Assembly: GCA_902775025.1 (NCBI GenBank)
Contig: CACYKP010000001.1
Location: 1-64,000, forward strand
DNA from: an uncultured bacterium
Lineage (GTDB): Bacteria > Cyanobacteriota > Vampirovibrionia > Gastranaerophilales > Gastranaerophilaceae
Length of the DNA stretch: 64,000 nt
Direction of reading: 5' to 3'
In this document: positions 8,576 to 16,390 of the stretch, piece by piece
How the letters are laid out: every line of letters begins with the position of its first letter
Numbering within the stretch: position 1 is the stretch's first letter
Translations under genes and position numbers: made by a program
Notes under the pieces: generated by a model
Database searches by the model: none
Told to the model about the DNA's origin: nothing
What the model saw: only the letters and a program-made list of their open reading frames with translations

Positions 8576-10085
8576 AATACTCACTGTATCCTGAATTTAT
8601 AACTGTCGCATAATCTGCATTAATGTCTGCACAACGTAACAATGAACGGTCTGCCAACTCGTTTTCACCCTTTGCTCTTAGTACGAGGCTTAAATAATAA
8701 TAATATTTAAAGTTATTTTCGTCAATATAATAAGAATTGTTTAGATATGTTACAGCCATTGGGTAATTTCCGTCTTTAATAGCATAGTTTGCAAGCCCCA
8801 GCCATATATCATTATTTGATAAATCGATTGATGCAACTCTTGGTAAGTAATAATCGACTCTTTGCGGAATTACTTTTAATGATTCAACAAGCAAGTCTTC
8901 ATTCATCTTGTTGTCTTTAAGCAGTTTTTCATACATTTTTTTTGCTTTGTCAGAGTGTTCTAATGCTAAATAAGATTTAGCTATTCCAACCATAGGAGCA
9001 GGGTCTTTTGTGAGTCTTTTAGCTTTTTTGTAGTATTTAAGTGAGCTTGTATAGTCTTTTGTATCATAACTTATATCAGCCAGCGTGAGCGTCGCTAAAT
9101 AATTATGTTTGTTTTCTTTATATGCCCTTGCTGCAAATTCTTTTGCCTTTAGTGGTTCATTATTTTCATAGTATATTCTGCCTAATAGAGCAAATATGTC
9201 TTGTGAATATTGTTTCGCAGTTAATATTGCTGACTGTAAAACTTTTGTTGCCAATAAACTTTTATTTTGCAGGTGATAATAATATGCTAAGTGGTAGTCC
9301 TTCAATGTTTCTGATTTAGTTGTTTTGTAAAGAACATATTCTTCTGTTGCTCTTATCTTTTGTTTAAAATCAATTGTTAAAAATTCAGCTTTTTTAATTT
9401 CTTTCAATGTTTTTAATGCTTGGCTGTTTTTTTTCATATCGGATAATATTTTTGCTTTTAAACATAAATAATTAATATTAACGTTATTTTCTTTGATTGC
9501 ATTATTAATATATTTTAGTGCTTTTGGTAAATTGTTTGATTTATAGTATCCGAGGGAAATTAAATAATTTTTATAATCACTTTCATCTAAAGTAGAGGAA
9601 TTTAAAAGCTCAGAGGTTGTTTCTAAAGCCATATTGTTATAAACAATATTAGAATAGGCATCTGCAAGTTTAATTATATCTTTTTGGTTTAATATTGCAG
9701 ATGGATAATAAAATTTCCGCATATCTTTTACATAAGATGCCGTAAAATGATTGTTGTCTAATCGTTCAATTAGTTTATCGGATAAGTCAAACAGACCATA
9801 TTCAGCCATTTTCATCCCATATAAAAGGAAAACATAGTCATCGTGATTTGCTTTTTGTATTAAATCATCAAAATCATCATAAGAAGCTTTAACGTTGTTT
9901 TGAATAAATCTATTTTCAGCTGAGGCATACTTAGATTTAATAAAGTTATCCTTCAATACCATATCCATGTTGGCTACGGAAGTTTCTGTTTTAGCTTGCA
10001 GCGGTTTTAGTCCTGTTTCTGCGTTTACAGACATAACTGATGTTAATATTAAAGTTGTAATAAATAATGATTTTATTTTATTCAT
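8565..10085 (-). CDS. Exported TPR-repeat protein
   Basis: The protein has 506 residues. A signal peptide covers about 1-22 (MNKIKSLFITTLILTSVMSV then NA), so the protein is periplasmic or surface-bound. The rest is almost entirely helical with degenerate tetratricopeptide repeats, clearest in ALKYINNAIKENNVNINYLC, IFALLGRIYYENNEPLKAKE, YLATLTLADISYDTKDYTSS and APMVGIAKSYLALEHSDKAK. Its ATG overlaps the end of the HD-GYP gene and its own end overlaps the next response regulator. An exported scaffold inside a cytoplasmic signalling operon may be the sensing or envelope component; this is inference from gene order. Confidence 0.85.
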   Translation of the reverse strand: MNKIKSLFITTLILTSVMSVNAETGLKPLQAKTETSVANMDMVLKDNFIKSKYASAENRFIQNNVKASYDDFDDLIQKANHDDYVFLLYGMKMAEYGLFDLSDKLIERLDNNHFTASYVKDMRKFYYPSAILNQKDIIKLADAYSNIVYNNMALETTSELLNSSTLDESDYKNYLISLGYYKSNNLPKALKYINNAIKENNVNINYLCLKAKILSDMKKNSQALKTLKEIKKAEFLTIDFKQKIRATEEYVLYKTTKSETLKDYHLAYYYHLQNKSLLATKVLQSAILTAKQYSQDIFALLGRIYYENNEPLKAKEFAARAYKENKHNYLATLTLADISYDTKDYTSSLKYYKKAKRLTKDPAPMVGIAKSYLALEHSDKAKKMYEKLLKDNKMNEDLLVESLKVIPQRVDYYLPRVASIDLSNNDIWLGLANYAIKDGNYPMAVTYLNNSYYIDENNFKYYYYLSLVLRAKGENELADRSLLRCADINADYATVINSGYSEYYGN

Positions 10086-11751
10086 GCTCTAAATCCACGC
10101 CTACATAATATTTGTTAAATACCATTAATAACCTATTACTACAATTATTTACTATTGAGTAATATAAATCAAGCAGGTTATATTTTTTTAATATATTAAT
10201 ATCATCTTCATCGATCTTAAGACAATTTTCTGTACAGAAAACATTTACTATGTCGCTCAATTTGATTGCTAAGAATTTTTCTACAACAAGAGGATCAAAA
10301 TGGGAACCCGAGCCATCTTTAATAATGTTTATAACTTTATCAATCGGCATTTTATCACGATAATGGCGTTTTGATGTTATAGCGTCAAAAACGTCTGATA
10401 CAGCCAAGATTCTACCGCCAAAAGGTATCTCTTCACCTTTAAGATGTCTGTAATATCCTGAACCGTCAAATTTTTCATGATGGGAACAGGCTATTTCCAT
10501 AATTTGTTGAAAATCTTTTGACATGTGAATTTTTTCTAAAATATGATGTGTTATTTCAACATGTTGCTGTATGTGTTTGTACTCTTCAGGTGTTAATTTC
10601 CCTTCTTTTTGGAGAACGGCATCTCTTATTCCTATTTTACCAATGTCATGAAGTGCTGCAGCTTTTTCTAATATATATATATCGTTTTGTTCCATTCCAA
10701 ATTCTTTTGCAATTAATACTGCATACATTTTTACACGAGTTGAATGACCGGAAGTAATTTTGTCTCTTGCATCAATTGATGTTGCCAGCGTTTCAATAAA
10801 ACTATCCAATACAATTTTTTGTTCTTCTAAAAGTTTTCTTTGCCTTTCAAATAATTGGGCATTTTCTAAAGAGATGCCTGCATTAGAAGCTATTGCAACT
10901 AATAAATCTTCATCTTCCGGAGTAAAGTATTCATCAAATTTGTTAAGAACTTGGAAAACACCGATAATTTCTTGATTAAAGTTTTTAATAGGCATACAAA
11001 GCATATTTTTTGTTCTGTATCCTGTTTCTTTATCTATATCAGAGTTAAAACGTTTGTCGCTGTATGCATCTTTAATGTTAATTGTTTCCCCTGTCATTAG
11101 AACATGTCCTGCAAGTCCTTTGTTAGCAGGAATTCTTAATTCTGTTACATCCAGTCCGGTAGCAACTTTAGAATAGAGTTCATTTGTTTCTTTGTCATAT
11201 AAAAAAACTGTGCATCTGTCTGCATTAAGTGCGGTTTTAGTTTCTTCTGCTATTGTTTTAATTAATAAGTTAATGTCTTTTTCAGCAGCTACGGCTTGAC
11301 CAATTTTTACTAATGCAATTAACGGGTCTTTTGTCTGCCCGCCATGGTTAGGTGTGAAATGAGTTATAGGCGGGCATTTTAGCATTGAGTTAACTTTCTC
11401 AAAAAAGTCTGTATGTTGATTTTTTATAGACAATTTCCTTGCTTTGTTATAGTTGATTGAATATAGAGTTGTATTTTTTTCGCTAAAATTAACAAAACCC
11501 AATACCATTTCGTGAAAAATCTTTGTAATTGGATCTTTTGACTGGTCGACAAGGAATGATGCGTCATTCATAAATTGATAGAAATTATCGAAATCTTTAT
11601 TAAGAAATGAGTTTAAAGATAGTAAACAAAAACATATTGCCGTATCATCACGGTAAATCTCTTTATGCTTTTCCACTCTTTCTTTTATGGCATCATATTT
11701 TCCGTCTAATAAATCTGCCACGGACTCGTATACAAAGTTTTTTAAACTCAT
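10078..11751 (-). CDS. GAF and HD-GYP domain protein, putative cyclic-di-GMP phosphodiesterase
   Basis: The protein has 557 residues. The N-terminal part (1-140) is unassigned. A GAF domain spans about 142-300 (DPLIALVKIGQAVAA through LENAQLFERQ). The C-terminal HD-GYP domain (about 325-500) has HDIGKIGI near residue 370 and the HHEKFDGSGY stretch. These enzymes hydrolyse cyclic di-GMP using a metal centre. The hallmark reads GYY instead of GYP, a substitution also of interest for activity; the metal-binding His and Asp residues are still there. It is the first gene of the operon with TPR, two regulators and the pentapeptide protein, and overlaps the TPR gene by 8 nt. Confidence 0.9.
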   Translation of the reverse strand: MSLKNFVYESVADLLDGKYDAIKERVEKHKEIYRDDTAICFCLLSLNSFLNKDFDNFYQFMNDASFLVDQSKDPITKIFHEMVLGFVNFSEKNTTLYSINYNKARKLSIKNQHTDFFEKVNSMLKCPPITHFTPNHGGQTKDPLIALVKIGQAVAAEKDINLLIKTIAEETKTALNADRCTVFLYDKETNELYSKVATGLDVTELRIPANKGLAGHVLMTGETINIKDAYSDKRFNSDIDKETGYRTKNMLCMPIKNFNQEIIGVFQVLNKFDEYFTPEDEDLLVAIASNAGISLENAQLFERQRKLLEEQKIVLDSFIETLATSIDARDKITSGHSTRVKMYAVLIAKEFGMEQNDIYILEKAAALHDIGKIGIRDAVLQKEGKLTPEEYKHIQQHVEITHHILEKIHMSKDFQQIMEIACSHHEKFDGSGYYRHLKGEEIPFGGRILAVSDVFDAITSKRHYRDKMPIDKVINIIKDGSGSHFDPLVVEKFLAIKLSDIVNVFCTENCLKIDEDDINILKKYNLLDLYYSIVNNCSNRLLMVFNKYYVGVDLEHE

Positions 11752-11956
11752 CTTAATTCTCTCTATTCCTTTATATATAATATAATAAAATCAGAATTTA
11801 ATCAAAGGTTTACTATACACCAAATTATGTATTTTGAAGCAATTTAAAACCTATTAACGAATATTTTCATATATAGTGAAATTATTCACAGTCTGCTTCC
11901 TGTTAAGTCTCTTTAAACCCTATATATAAAATCTTAAATAAGATAAAGACAGTTAG

Positions 11957-12154
11957 TTATCCTCTTGTTTTTGTGTTTTCAAATATTGCACGACTTTGAC
12001 TCAATGCCAACATTCTAAATGAACACATTCCGTTCTTTCTGTCCATAACTCCTATGCTTGATAATCTTGCAACAACAAATTCATTTAAATCATCAGGGGA
12101 GACAAAAATAGGACAAGTGTTGTTACACTCTCTATTTGAAAACGGGCATGTCAT
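11957..12154 (-). CDS. Four-cysteine small protein, function unknown
   Basis: The protein has 65 residues. Its ATG at 12154 overlaps the TGA of the transketolase half (ATGA), so translation is coupled. Cysteines stand at 3, 10, 14 and 44 (CPFSNREC then NNTCPIFV, and GMCSF), which could hold a metal or an iron-sulfur cluster. The middle (DLNEFVVARLSSIG) looks helical. No family is recognised. The expected neighbour of a split transketolase, the C-terminal half, is absent here and this gene takes its place. It is not a remnant of that half: no similarity to transketolase C-terminal motifs is seen. Confidence 0.65.
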   Translation of the reverse strand: MTCPFSNRECNNTCPIFVSPDDLNEFVVARLSSIGVMDRKNGMCSFRMLALSQSRAIFENTKTRG

Positions 12155-12990
12155 TTCAGCTCCTCCTCTAATTCTTTTAATGCTTGAGCCAATTGTTCAT
12201 CATTAGGAGCTTTTCCATGCCATCCTGCTTGATTTTCCATAAACGAGACACCTTTCCCCTTTATTGTATTTGCTATTATTGCAGTAGGTCTGGTTGATTT
12301 TTTTGCCTTAATAAAAGAATCATATATTTGATCGTAGTCGTGTCCGTTAATTTCTGCTACATTCCAATTAAATGCTCTTAACTTATCATACAAATTATCT
12401 AATGCCATTACATTTTCTGTATTGCCATCTATTTGAAGTCTATTTCTATCAATGATAACTATAAGATTATCCAAATTTTTGTGTGAAGCTTGCATAAATC
12501 CTTCCCAGCACGAACCCTCTTGAAGTTCTCCATCACCCGTAAAAACAACAACATTAGCAGGATTTCTGTCAAGCTTTAGTCCTAAAGCAATTCCGCAGCT
12601 GATAGATATACCCTGTCCAAGTGAACCTGTTGATGTTTCAACTCCTTTAAGATGATGCTTTGAAGGATGTCCTTGTAATTTTGAACCAAAATTCCTGAAT
12701 GTCATTAATTCACTTTCGGGGAATAGACCATGTTGTGCTAATACTGAATATAAAAGCGGTGATGCGTGTCCTTTTGATAAAATAAATCTGTCACGTATTT
12801 CAAAATCAGGTGATTTATCCCATTCTTTAGGAATATTTAAGCATTTGCTAAACAAAACATTCAAAATATCCGCACCTGAAAGTGAACCTCCGGGGTGTCC
12901 TGATTTTGCAGAATGAACCATTTTTATAATATTAATTCTTGTATGAGTTGATGATTTTCTGAGTTCTTGAACTTCTGTATCGGTTAACAT
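12151..12990 (-). CDS. Transketolase, N-terminal (TPP-binding) subunit
   Basis: The protein has 279 residues and matches the first half of a transketolase as encoded by split tktA/tktB-like genes. Visible are RINIIKMVHSAKSGHPGGSL, LSKGHASPLLY, the thiamine-diphosphate motif GDGELQEGSCWEGFMQASH ending in DRN, and the closing TIKGKGVSFMEN. A full enzyme needs the pyrimidine-binding half, which is not in this window. The product with its partner would move two-carbon units in the non-oxidative pentose phosphate route (rpiB lies at 44991). It starts inside the stop of the glycosyltransferase gene (TAATG) and overlaps the following small gene, making a three-gene operon. Confidence 0.92.
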   Translation of the reverse strand: MLTDTEVQELRKSSTHTRINIIKMVHSAKSGHPGGSLSGADILNVLFSKCLNIPKEWDKSPDFEIRDRFILSKGHASPLLYSVLAQHGLFPESELMTFRNFGSKLQGHPSKHHLKGVETSTGSLGQGISISCGIALGLKLDRNPANVVVFTGDGELQEGSCWEGFMQASHKNLDNLIVIIDRNRLQIDGNTENVMALDNLYDKLRAFNWNVAEINGHDYDQIYDSFIKAKKSTRPTAIIANTIKGKGVSFMENQAGWHGKAPNDEQLAQALKELEEELK

Positions 12991-13709
12991 TATTTATCCT
13001 CTTTATATGTAATAACTTTCCATAAAAATTTAGGTATCGACGGGAATATTCTTTTAAATCTTTCGGGCTGGCAGATTGTTCTGTAAAGCCACTCCAACCC
13101 TAAATTCTGAAATATTTTTGGTGCTCTTCTAACCGTTCCAGACCAAACATCAAGGCTCCCGCCTATACCTATCATTAAACAAGGAGGGAGAATGTTTTTA
13201 GCATTGTAGATAAAAAATTCCTGTTTTGGTGAACCTAATGCAACAAGAACAAGCCTAGGAGCAGATTCTTTAAGCTTTTCATATATTTCATTGTTATCAT
13301 CAAAATATCCGTTGTGATAGTATACAATATTCAAATTTTCGACTTCTTTTTTTAAATTTTCTACTGCTTTATTTATAACTTCTTCTTTTGCGCCGATTAT
13401 AGCAATTGGCTTATTGTTTTTTGCACACCAATCGATTAATGTTCTTGCAAAATCTACTCCCGGCACTCGTTCAACGTCGTGTCCTTTGATTTTTAGCGCA
13501 ATTTTTATGCCAATGCCATCTGGAACAATCATCTCTGCCTTTTGTAGAACCTTTTTAAATTCGATATCTGTTTCCGCCTGTGCATACATTTCAGGATTAA
13601 TCGTAACAACTTGAGAAACCTTGTCGTCATTGATAAGATTAAAAGCGTGGTCTAAAGAGCATATAAATGACTCTCCGTCTATTTTTATCCCCATTAATTT
13701 GTAACTCAT
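12990..13709 (-). CDS. WecG/TagA/CpsF-family glycosyltransferase
   Basis: With the chosen ATG at 13709 (MSYKLMGIKIDGESF) the protein has 239 residues, typical of the family. A longer frame to 13748 is rejected because it would run through the promoter at 13716-13744. Family motifs are VVTINPEMYAQAE, VPDGIGIKIALK, RVPGVDFARTL, VLVALGSPKQEFF and the end region LGLEWLYRTICQPERFKR. Members transfer N-acetylmannosamine-type sugars onto lipid-linked GlcNAc during synthesis of surface polysaccharides, at the inner face of the membrane. No other polysaccharide gene is adjacent. It heads the operon with the transketolase half. Confidence 0.9.
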   Translation of the reverse strand: MSYKLMGIKIDGESFICSLDHAFNLINDDKVSQVVTINPEMYAQAETDIEFKKVLQKAEMIVPDGIGIKIALKIKGHDVERVPGVDFARTLIDWCAKNNKPIAIIGAKEEVINKAVENLKKEVENLNIVYYHNGYFDDNNEIYEKLKESAPRLVLVALGSPKQEFFIYNAKNILPPCLMIGIGGSLDVWSGTVRRAPKIFQNLGLEWLYRTICQPERFKRIFPSIPKFLWKVITYKEDK

Positions 13710-13715
13710 AAGTAT

Positions 13716-13744
13716 ATTATATATATAGATATCAAAAATTACAA
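13716..13744 (-). promoter_or_regulatory. Promoter of the glycosyltransferase operon, leaderless layout
   Basis: On the minus strand: -35 TTGTAA (13739-13744), 17-nt spacer, -10 TATAAT (13716-13721), then 6 nt to the ATG at 13709. No ribosome binding site is seen. Confidence 0.65.
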
Positions 13745-13852
13745 TCATTTAGAATCTCGTATTTTGTTAATTCAATGTTGAATTAAGATACCCTCTTGAA
13801 ATTTAAATTCTTATATTCTAAAATCTTGTTGAAATAAGAAAGGAGTTAAACT

Positions 13853-14224
13853 ATGAAGAAATTATTAACAGTATTAGCAATTATTGCTTTTTCAGGTTCA
13901 GTATTTGCAGCTACAGGTTTAAACAAATTTACAAATTCAATCACATCTGGTATAAACAAAGTTAATCAAGCTGAACAAAACTTAAATAATAAAATAGACA
14001 AGGCTCAAGCAGACAGAGCAGCTGCCAAGGCTGCTCAAGAAAAGAAGATAGCTGAACAAAAAGCTGCTGCACAGAAGAAGGCAGAAGCACAAAAGAAAGC
14101 TTATGAAGCAGAAAAAGCAAAAGTAAAGGCTCAAGCTGATGCTCAAAAGAAAATAGCTAACGATACTAAAAAAGCAGTTGATAATGAGGTTTCTTTCTGG
14201 AAAAGCTTAAAATTCTGGAAATAG
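13853..14224 (+). CDS. Exported Ala/Lys-rich coiled-coil protein
   Basis: The protein has 123 residues with a clear signal peptide (MKKLLTVLAIIAFSGSVFA, cleavage after AxA-like VFA at about residue 19). The mature part is a long helix dominated by Ala, Lys, Gln and Glu (for example QADRAAAKAAQEKKIAEQKA), ending in EVSFWKSLKFWK, whose aromatic/basic tail could touch a membrane. AAGGAG precedes the ATG and a strong terminator follows the stop, so it is a single-gene unit, possibly highly expressed. It resembles small periplasmic or outer-membrane-associated coiled-coil proteins but no named family is recognised. Confidence 0.8.
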   Translation: MKKLLTVLAIIAFSGSVFAATGLNKFTNSITSGINKVNQAEQNLNNKIDKAQADRAAAKAAQEKKIAEQKAAAQKKAEAQKKAYEAEKAKVKAQADAQKKIANDTKKAVDNEVSFWKSLKFWK

Positions 14225-14242
14225 TATTATTAAAGAATAGTT

Positions 14243-14275
14243 AAAAAGGAGGACATATTTGTGTTCCTCCTTTTT
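14243..14275 (+). terminator. Intrinsic terminator
   Basis: An 11-bp stem (14243-14253 with 14265-14275) ends in T5. It lies 18 nt after the coiled-coil gene. The loop and 3' arm overlap the purB promoter, so the two signals share DNA. Confidence 0.85.
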
Positions 14276-14285
14276 ATTGTATAAT
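14258..14285 (+). promoter_or_regulatory. purB promoter, leaderless layout
   Basis: The -10 box TATAAT (14280-14285) is 7 nt before the purB ATG. A plausible -35 box TTTGTG (14258-14263) is 16 nt upstream of it, inside the loop of the preceding terminator. No Shine-Dalgarno sequence is present. Confidence 0.6.
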
Positions 14286-14292
14286 ATTTAAT

Positions 14293-15585
14293 ATGATAGA
14301 CAGATACTCACGAGAAGAAATAAAAAAGATATGGGATTTGACTTCTAAGTTTAACTATTATTTAAAAGTTGAACTTGCGGTATGCGAAGCGTATTCAAAA
14401 TTAGGACAAATCCCAGCAAAGAATCTTGAAGAGATAAAACAAAAAGCTTCTTTTTCCGTTGATAGAATTGATGAAATTGAAAAAGAAGTGAGGCATGATG
14501 TTATTGCGTTTTTAACTAATGTTAATGAAACAGTCGGAGAAGAAAATGCAAAATATATTCATATGGGGCTTACAAGCTCTGATGTTATTGATACAGCGTT
14601 TGCTCTACAAATTGCTGATTCATCCAAGATTATCCTATGTGATATTGAAGAGCTCATAAATACATTAAAAGAACTCGCATTTAAACATAAAAATACAATT
14701 TGTATTGGGCGTTCTCATGGTGTTCATGCTGAAGTTACGACTTTTGGATTTAAAATGCTTAATTGGTTGGATGAAGTTCAAAGAGCAAAAGAAAGTTTTG
14801 AGTATGCTGTTAAAGAAGTTTCTGTTGGTCAAATTTCAGGTCCTGTCGGAACTTATTCCAACGTATCCCCAAAGGTAGAAGAATTAGCATGCAATATTTT
14901 ACATTTACCTCCTGCAAAAATATCTACACAAATAATATCACGGGACAGGCATGCAAAATTTATGTCTGCTCTGGCTTTAATTGCATCAATTATTGAACAA
15001 TTTGCTACGGAAATTAGACACCTTCAAAAAACAGAAGTAAGAGAAGTAGAAGAAGGATTCGGGAAAAATCAAAAAGGTTCATCAGCAATGCCTCATAAAA
15101 AGAATCCTGTCTTGTGCGAAAATTTATGTGGTTTGGCTCGTGTAGTCAGGTCAAATATGTTAACTGCATATGAAAATATAAATCTTTGGCATGAAAGAGA
15201 TATTTCTCACAGTTCGGCAGAACGTATAATTTTCCCTGATTCATTAATATTAGTTGATTTTATGCTTCATAGATTTATCGGAATAATGACAAATCTTGTT
15301 GTCCATGAAGATAATATGTTTAAAAATACACAATTGTACGGTGGTGTTATTTATTCTCAAAAAATAATGCTTAAGCTTGTAGAAAAAGGTTATACAAGAG
15401 AAGATGCATATAGAATTGTTCAAAAACATGCACTTAATGCATTAAATGGCGGAAATTTTAAAGAAGGTTTAGCAAATGATAATAGTGTTAAATCAATTCT
15501 TTCCAAAGATGAGCTTGATGCTTGTTTTGTTGTTCAAGATTATTTGAAAAATTTAGATTCTGTATATAACCGTTTTTTTAATTAA
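14293..15585 (+). CDS. purB: Adenylosuccinate lyase
   Basis: The protein has 430 residues, the normal length of bacterial PurB. It splits SAICAR to AICAR and adenylosuccinate to AMP in purine synthesis, in the cytosol as a homotetramer. The superfamily signature GSSAMPHKKNP is present, as are HMGLTSSDVIDTA, the GRSHGVHAE catalytic His region and the NLWHERDISHSSAER segment. The start MIDRYSREEIKKIWD is typical. No other purine gene is near. The start codon follows a -10 box by 7 nt, so the mRNA is probably leaderless. Confidence 0.96.
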   Translation: MIDRYSREEIKKIWDLTSKFNYYLKVELAVCEAYSKLGQIPAKNLEEIKQKASFSVDRIDEIEKEVRHDVIAFLTNVNETVGEENAKYIHMGLTSSDVIDTAFALQIADSSKIILCDIEELINTLKELAFKHKNTICIGRSHGVHAEVTTFGFKMLNWLDEVQRAKESFEYAVKEVSVGQISGPVGTYSNVSPKVEELACNILHLPPAKISTQIISRDRHAKFMSALALIASIIEQFATEIRHLQKTEVREVEEGFGKNQKGSSAMPHKKNPVLCENLCGLARVVRSNMLTAYENINLWHERDISHSSAERIIFPDSLILVDFMLHRFIGIMTNLVVHEDNMFKNTQLYGGVIYSQKIMLKLVEKGYTREDAYRIVQKHALNALNGGNFKEGLANDNSVKSILSKDELDACFVVQDYLKNLDSVYNRFFN

Positions 15586-15633
15586 ATAGCAAATTTATTT
15601 TTTACGTGTTTTTGTCCTTTAAAAGGAGAAATT

Positions 15634-15969
15634 ATGTATACTAACAAAATTCAGCCAATATCTTTAAAAGGAAGTCTGCAAAGACGATTAATTCCTCTTA
15701 AAGAATATAAGGGTCCGTTTCTTGAATTAAGATTTTGGGAGCAGGAAGAAGTTGATATTTTAAATAAGCAGTTATCATGTTTAGAGAATGAAGCCGAAGA
15801 TATAATACGAACAATGAATATAAACCCGCATCTGACTGGATATCAAAAGAATAAATGTCATTACAAACTTATGAATATTGAAACTTCAATAAATGCTGTA
15901 AAAAATAAAATATTTAGTATAAAAAAAGAACGTTATTTAAAACAATTAGCTGATAACAGTAAGTTATAA
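15634..15969 (+). CDS. Hypothetical 111-residue protein
   Basis: A strong ribosome binding site (AAAGGAG, 6 nt before ATG) supports this gene. The N-terminus (MYTNKIQPISLKGSLQRRL) is basic. Residues about 30-105 are predicted helical with a heptad-like pattern (EQEEVDILNKQLSCLENEAE, then NIETSINAVKNKIFSIKKER), suggesting a coiled coil. There is no signal peptide or membrane segment. It follows purB by 48 nt on the same strand, with no terminator between, so the two may share an mRNA. No family is recognised. Confidence 0.65.
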   Translation: MYTNKIQPISLKGSLQRRLIPLKEYKGPFLELRFWEQEEVDILNKQLSCLENEAEDIIRTMNINPHLTGYQKNKCHYKLMNIETSINAVKNKIFSIKKERYLKQLADNSKL

Positions 15970-16390
15970 CAGGTAATATATTTATTTTACAGTAAAAATT
16001 CTGACTCAAATATTAATTTTAGACTAAGAATCTTTTTTCTGTGTAAGCACAGATTTATTTTGTGAGCTCATTATGTAAATTTTTGTAAATTTGCCACTTG
16101 AAAAAATGTAAAAGATACCCTTATTAGTTGACTGAATTTTTTGACGGGGTATTATAGAAGAACATGCGGTCATGTACATGGGATAATTATGTCCGTTGGG
16201 TTAAACATAACAGAAGAAAGTGTTATACCCTAAAATATATCAAAGACAAAGGTTGAAAATATTATAATAGCGCAGTGCATGCTGCAAGTAAAATTGAATA
16301 GTTAAAGGTATGTCGCAGTCTTAGTTACGTTTGACTACCCTATTATAAATAAAATAACGTACATCACACAAAGACAAATGAGGTGAATTA
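15970..16390 (+). promoter_or_regulatory. rpoB upstream region: promoter and long leader
   Basis: This 421-nt gap has no convincing gene. A good promoter is visible: -35 TTGACT (16128-16133), 16-nt spacer, -10 TATTAT (16150-16155). This predicts a 5' leader of about 230 nt before the rpoB ATG at 16391. The leader holds several small inverted repeats: CATGTACATG at 16171-16180, ATAACA/TGTTAT around an 8-nt loop at 16207-16226, and GCAG/CTGC at 16272-16285. GAGGTG lies just before the ATG. The usual upstream genes rplKAJL are not here, so rpoBC has its own control. Whether the leader regulates is unknown. Confidence 0.6.

Noticed and set aside
11752-11956. Possible gene or RNA in the 205-nt gap between the HD-GYP gene and the four-cysteine gene
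   Set aside because: No frame with a start signal and no stable hairpin; only AT-rich promoter-like DNA.
12151-12990. Half transketolase as a truncated pseudogene
   Set aside because: It ends in the normal place for the N-terminal subunit of split transketolases and lies in translational overlap on both sides.
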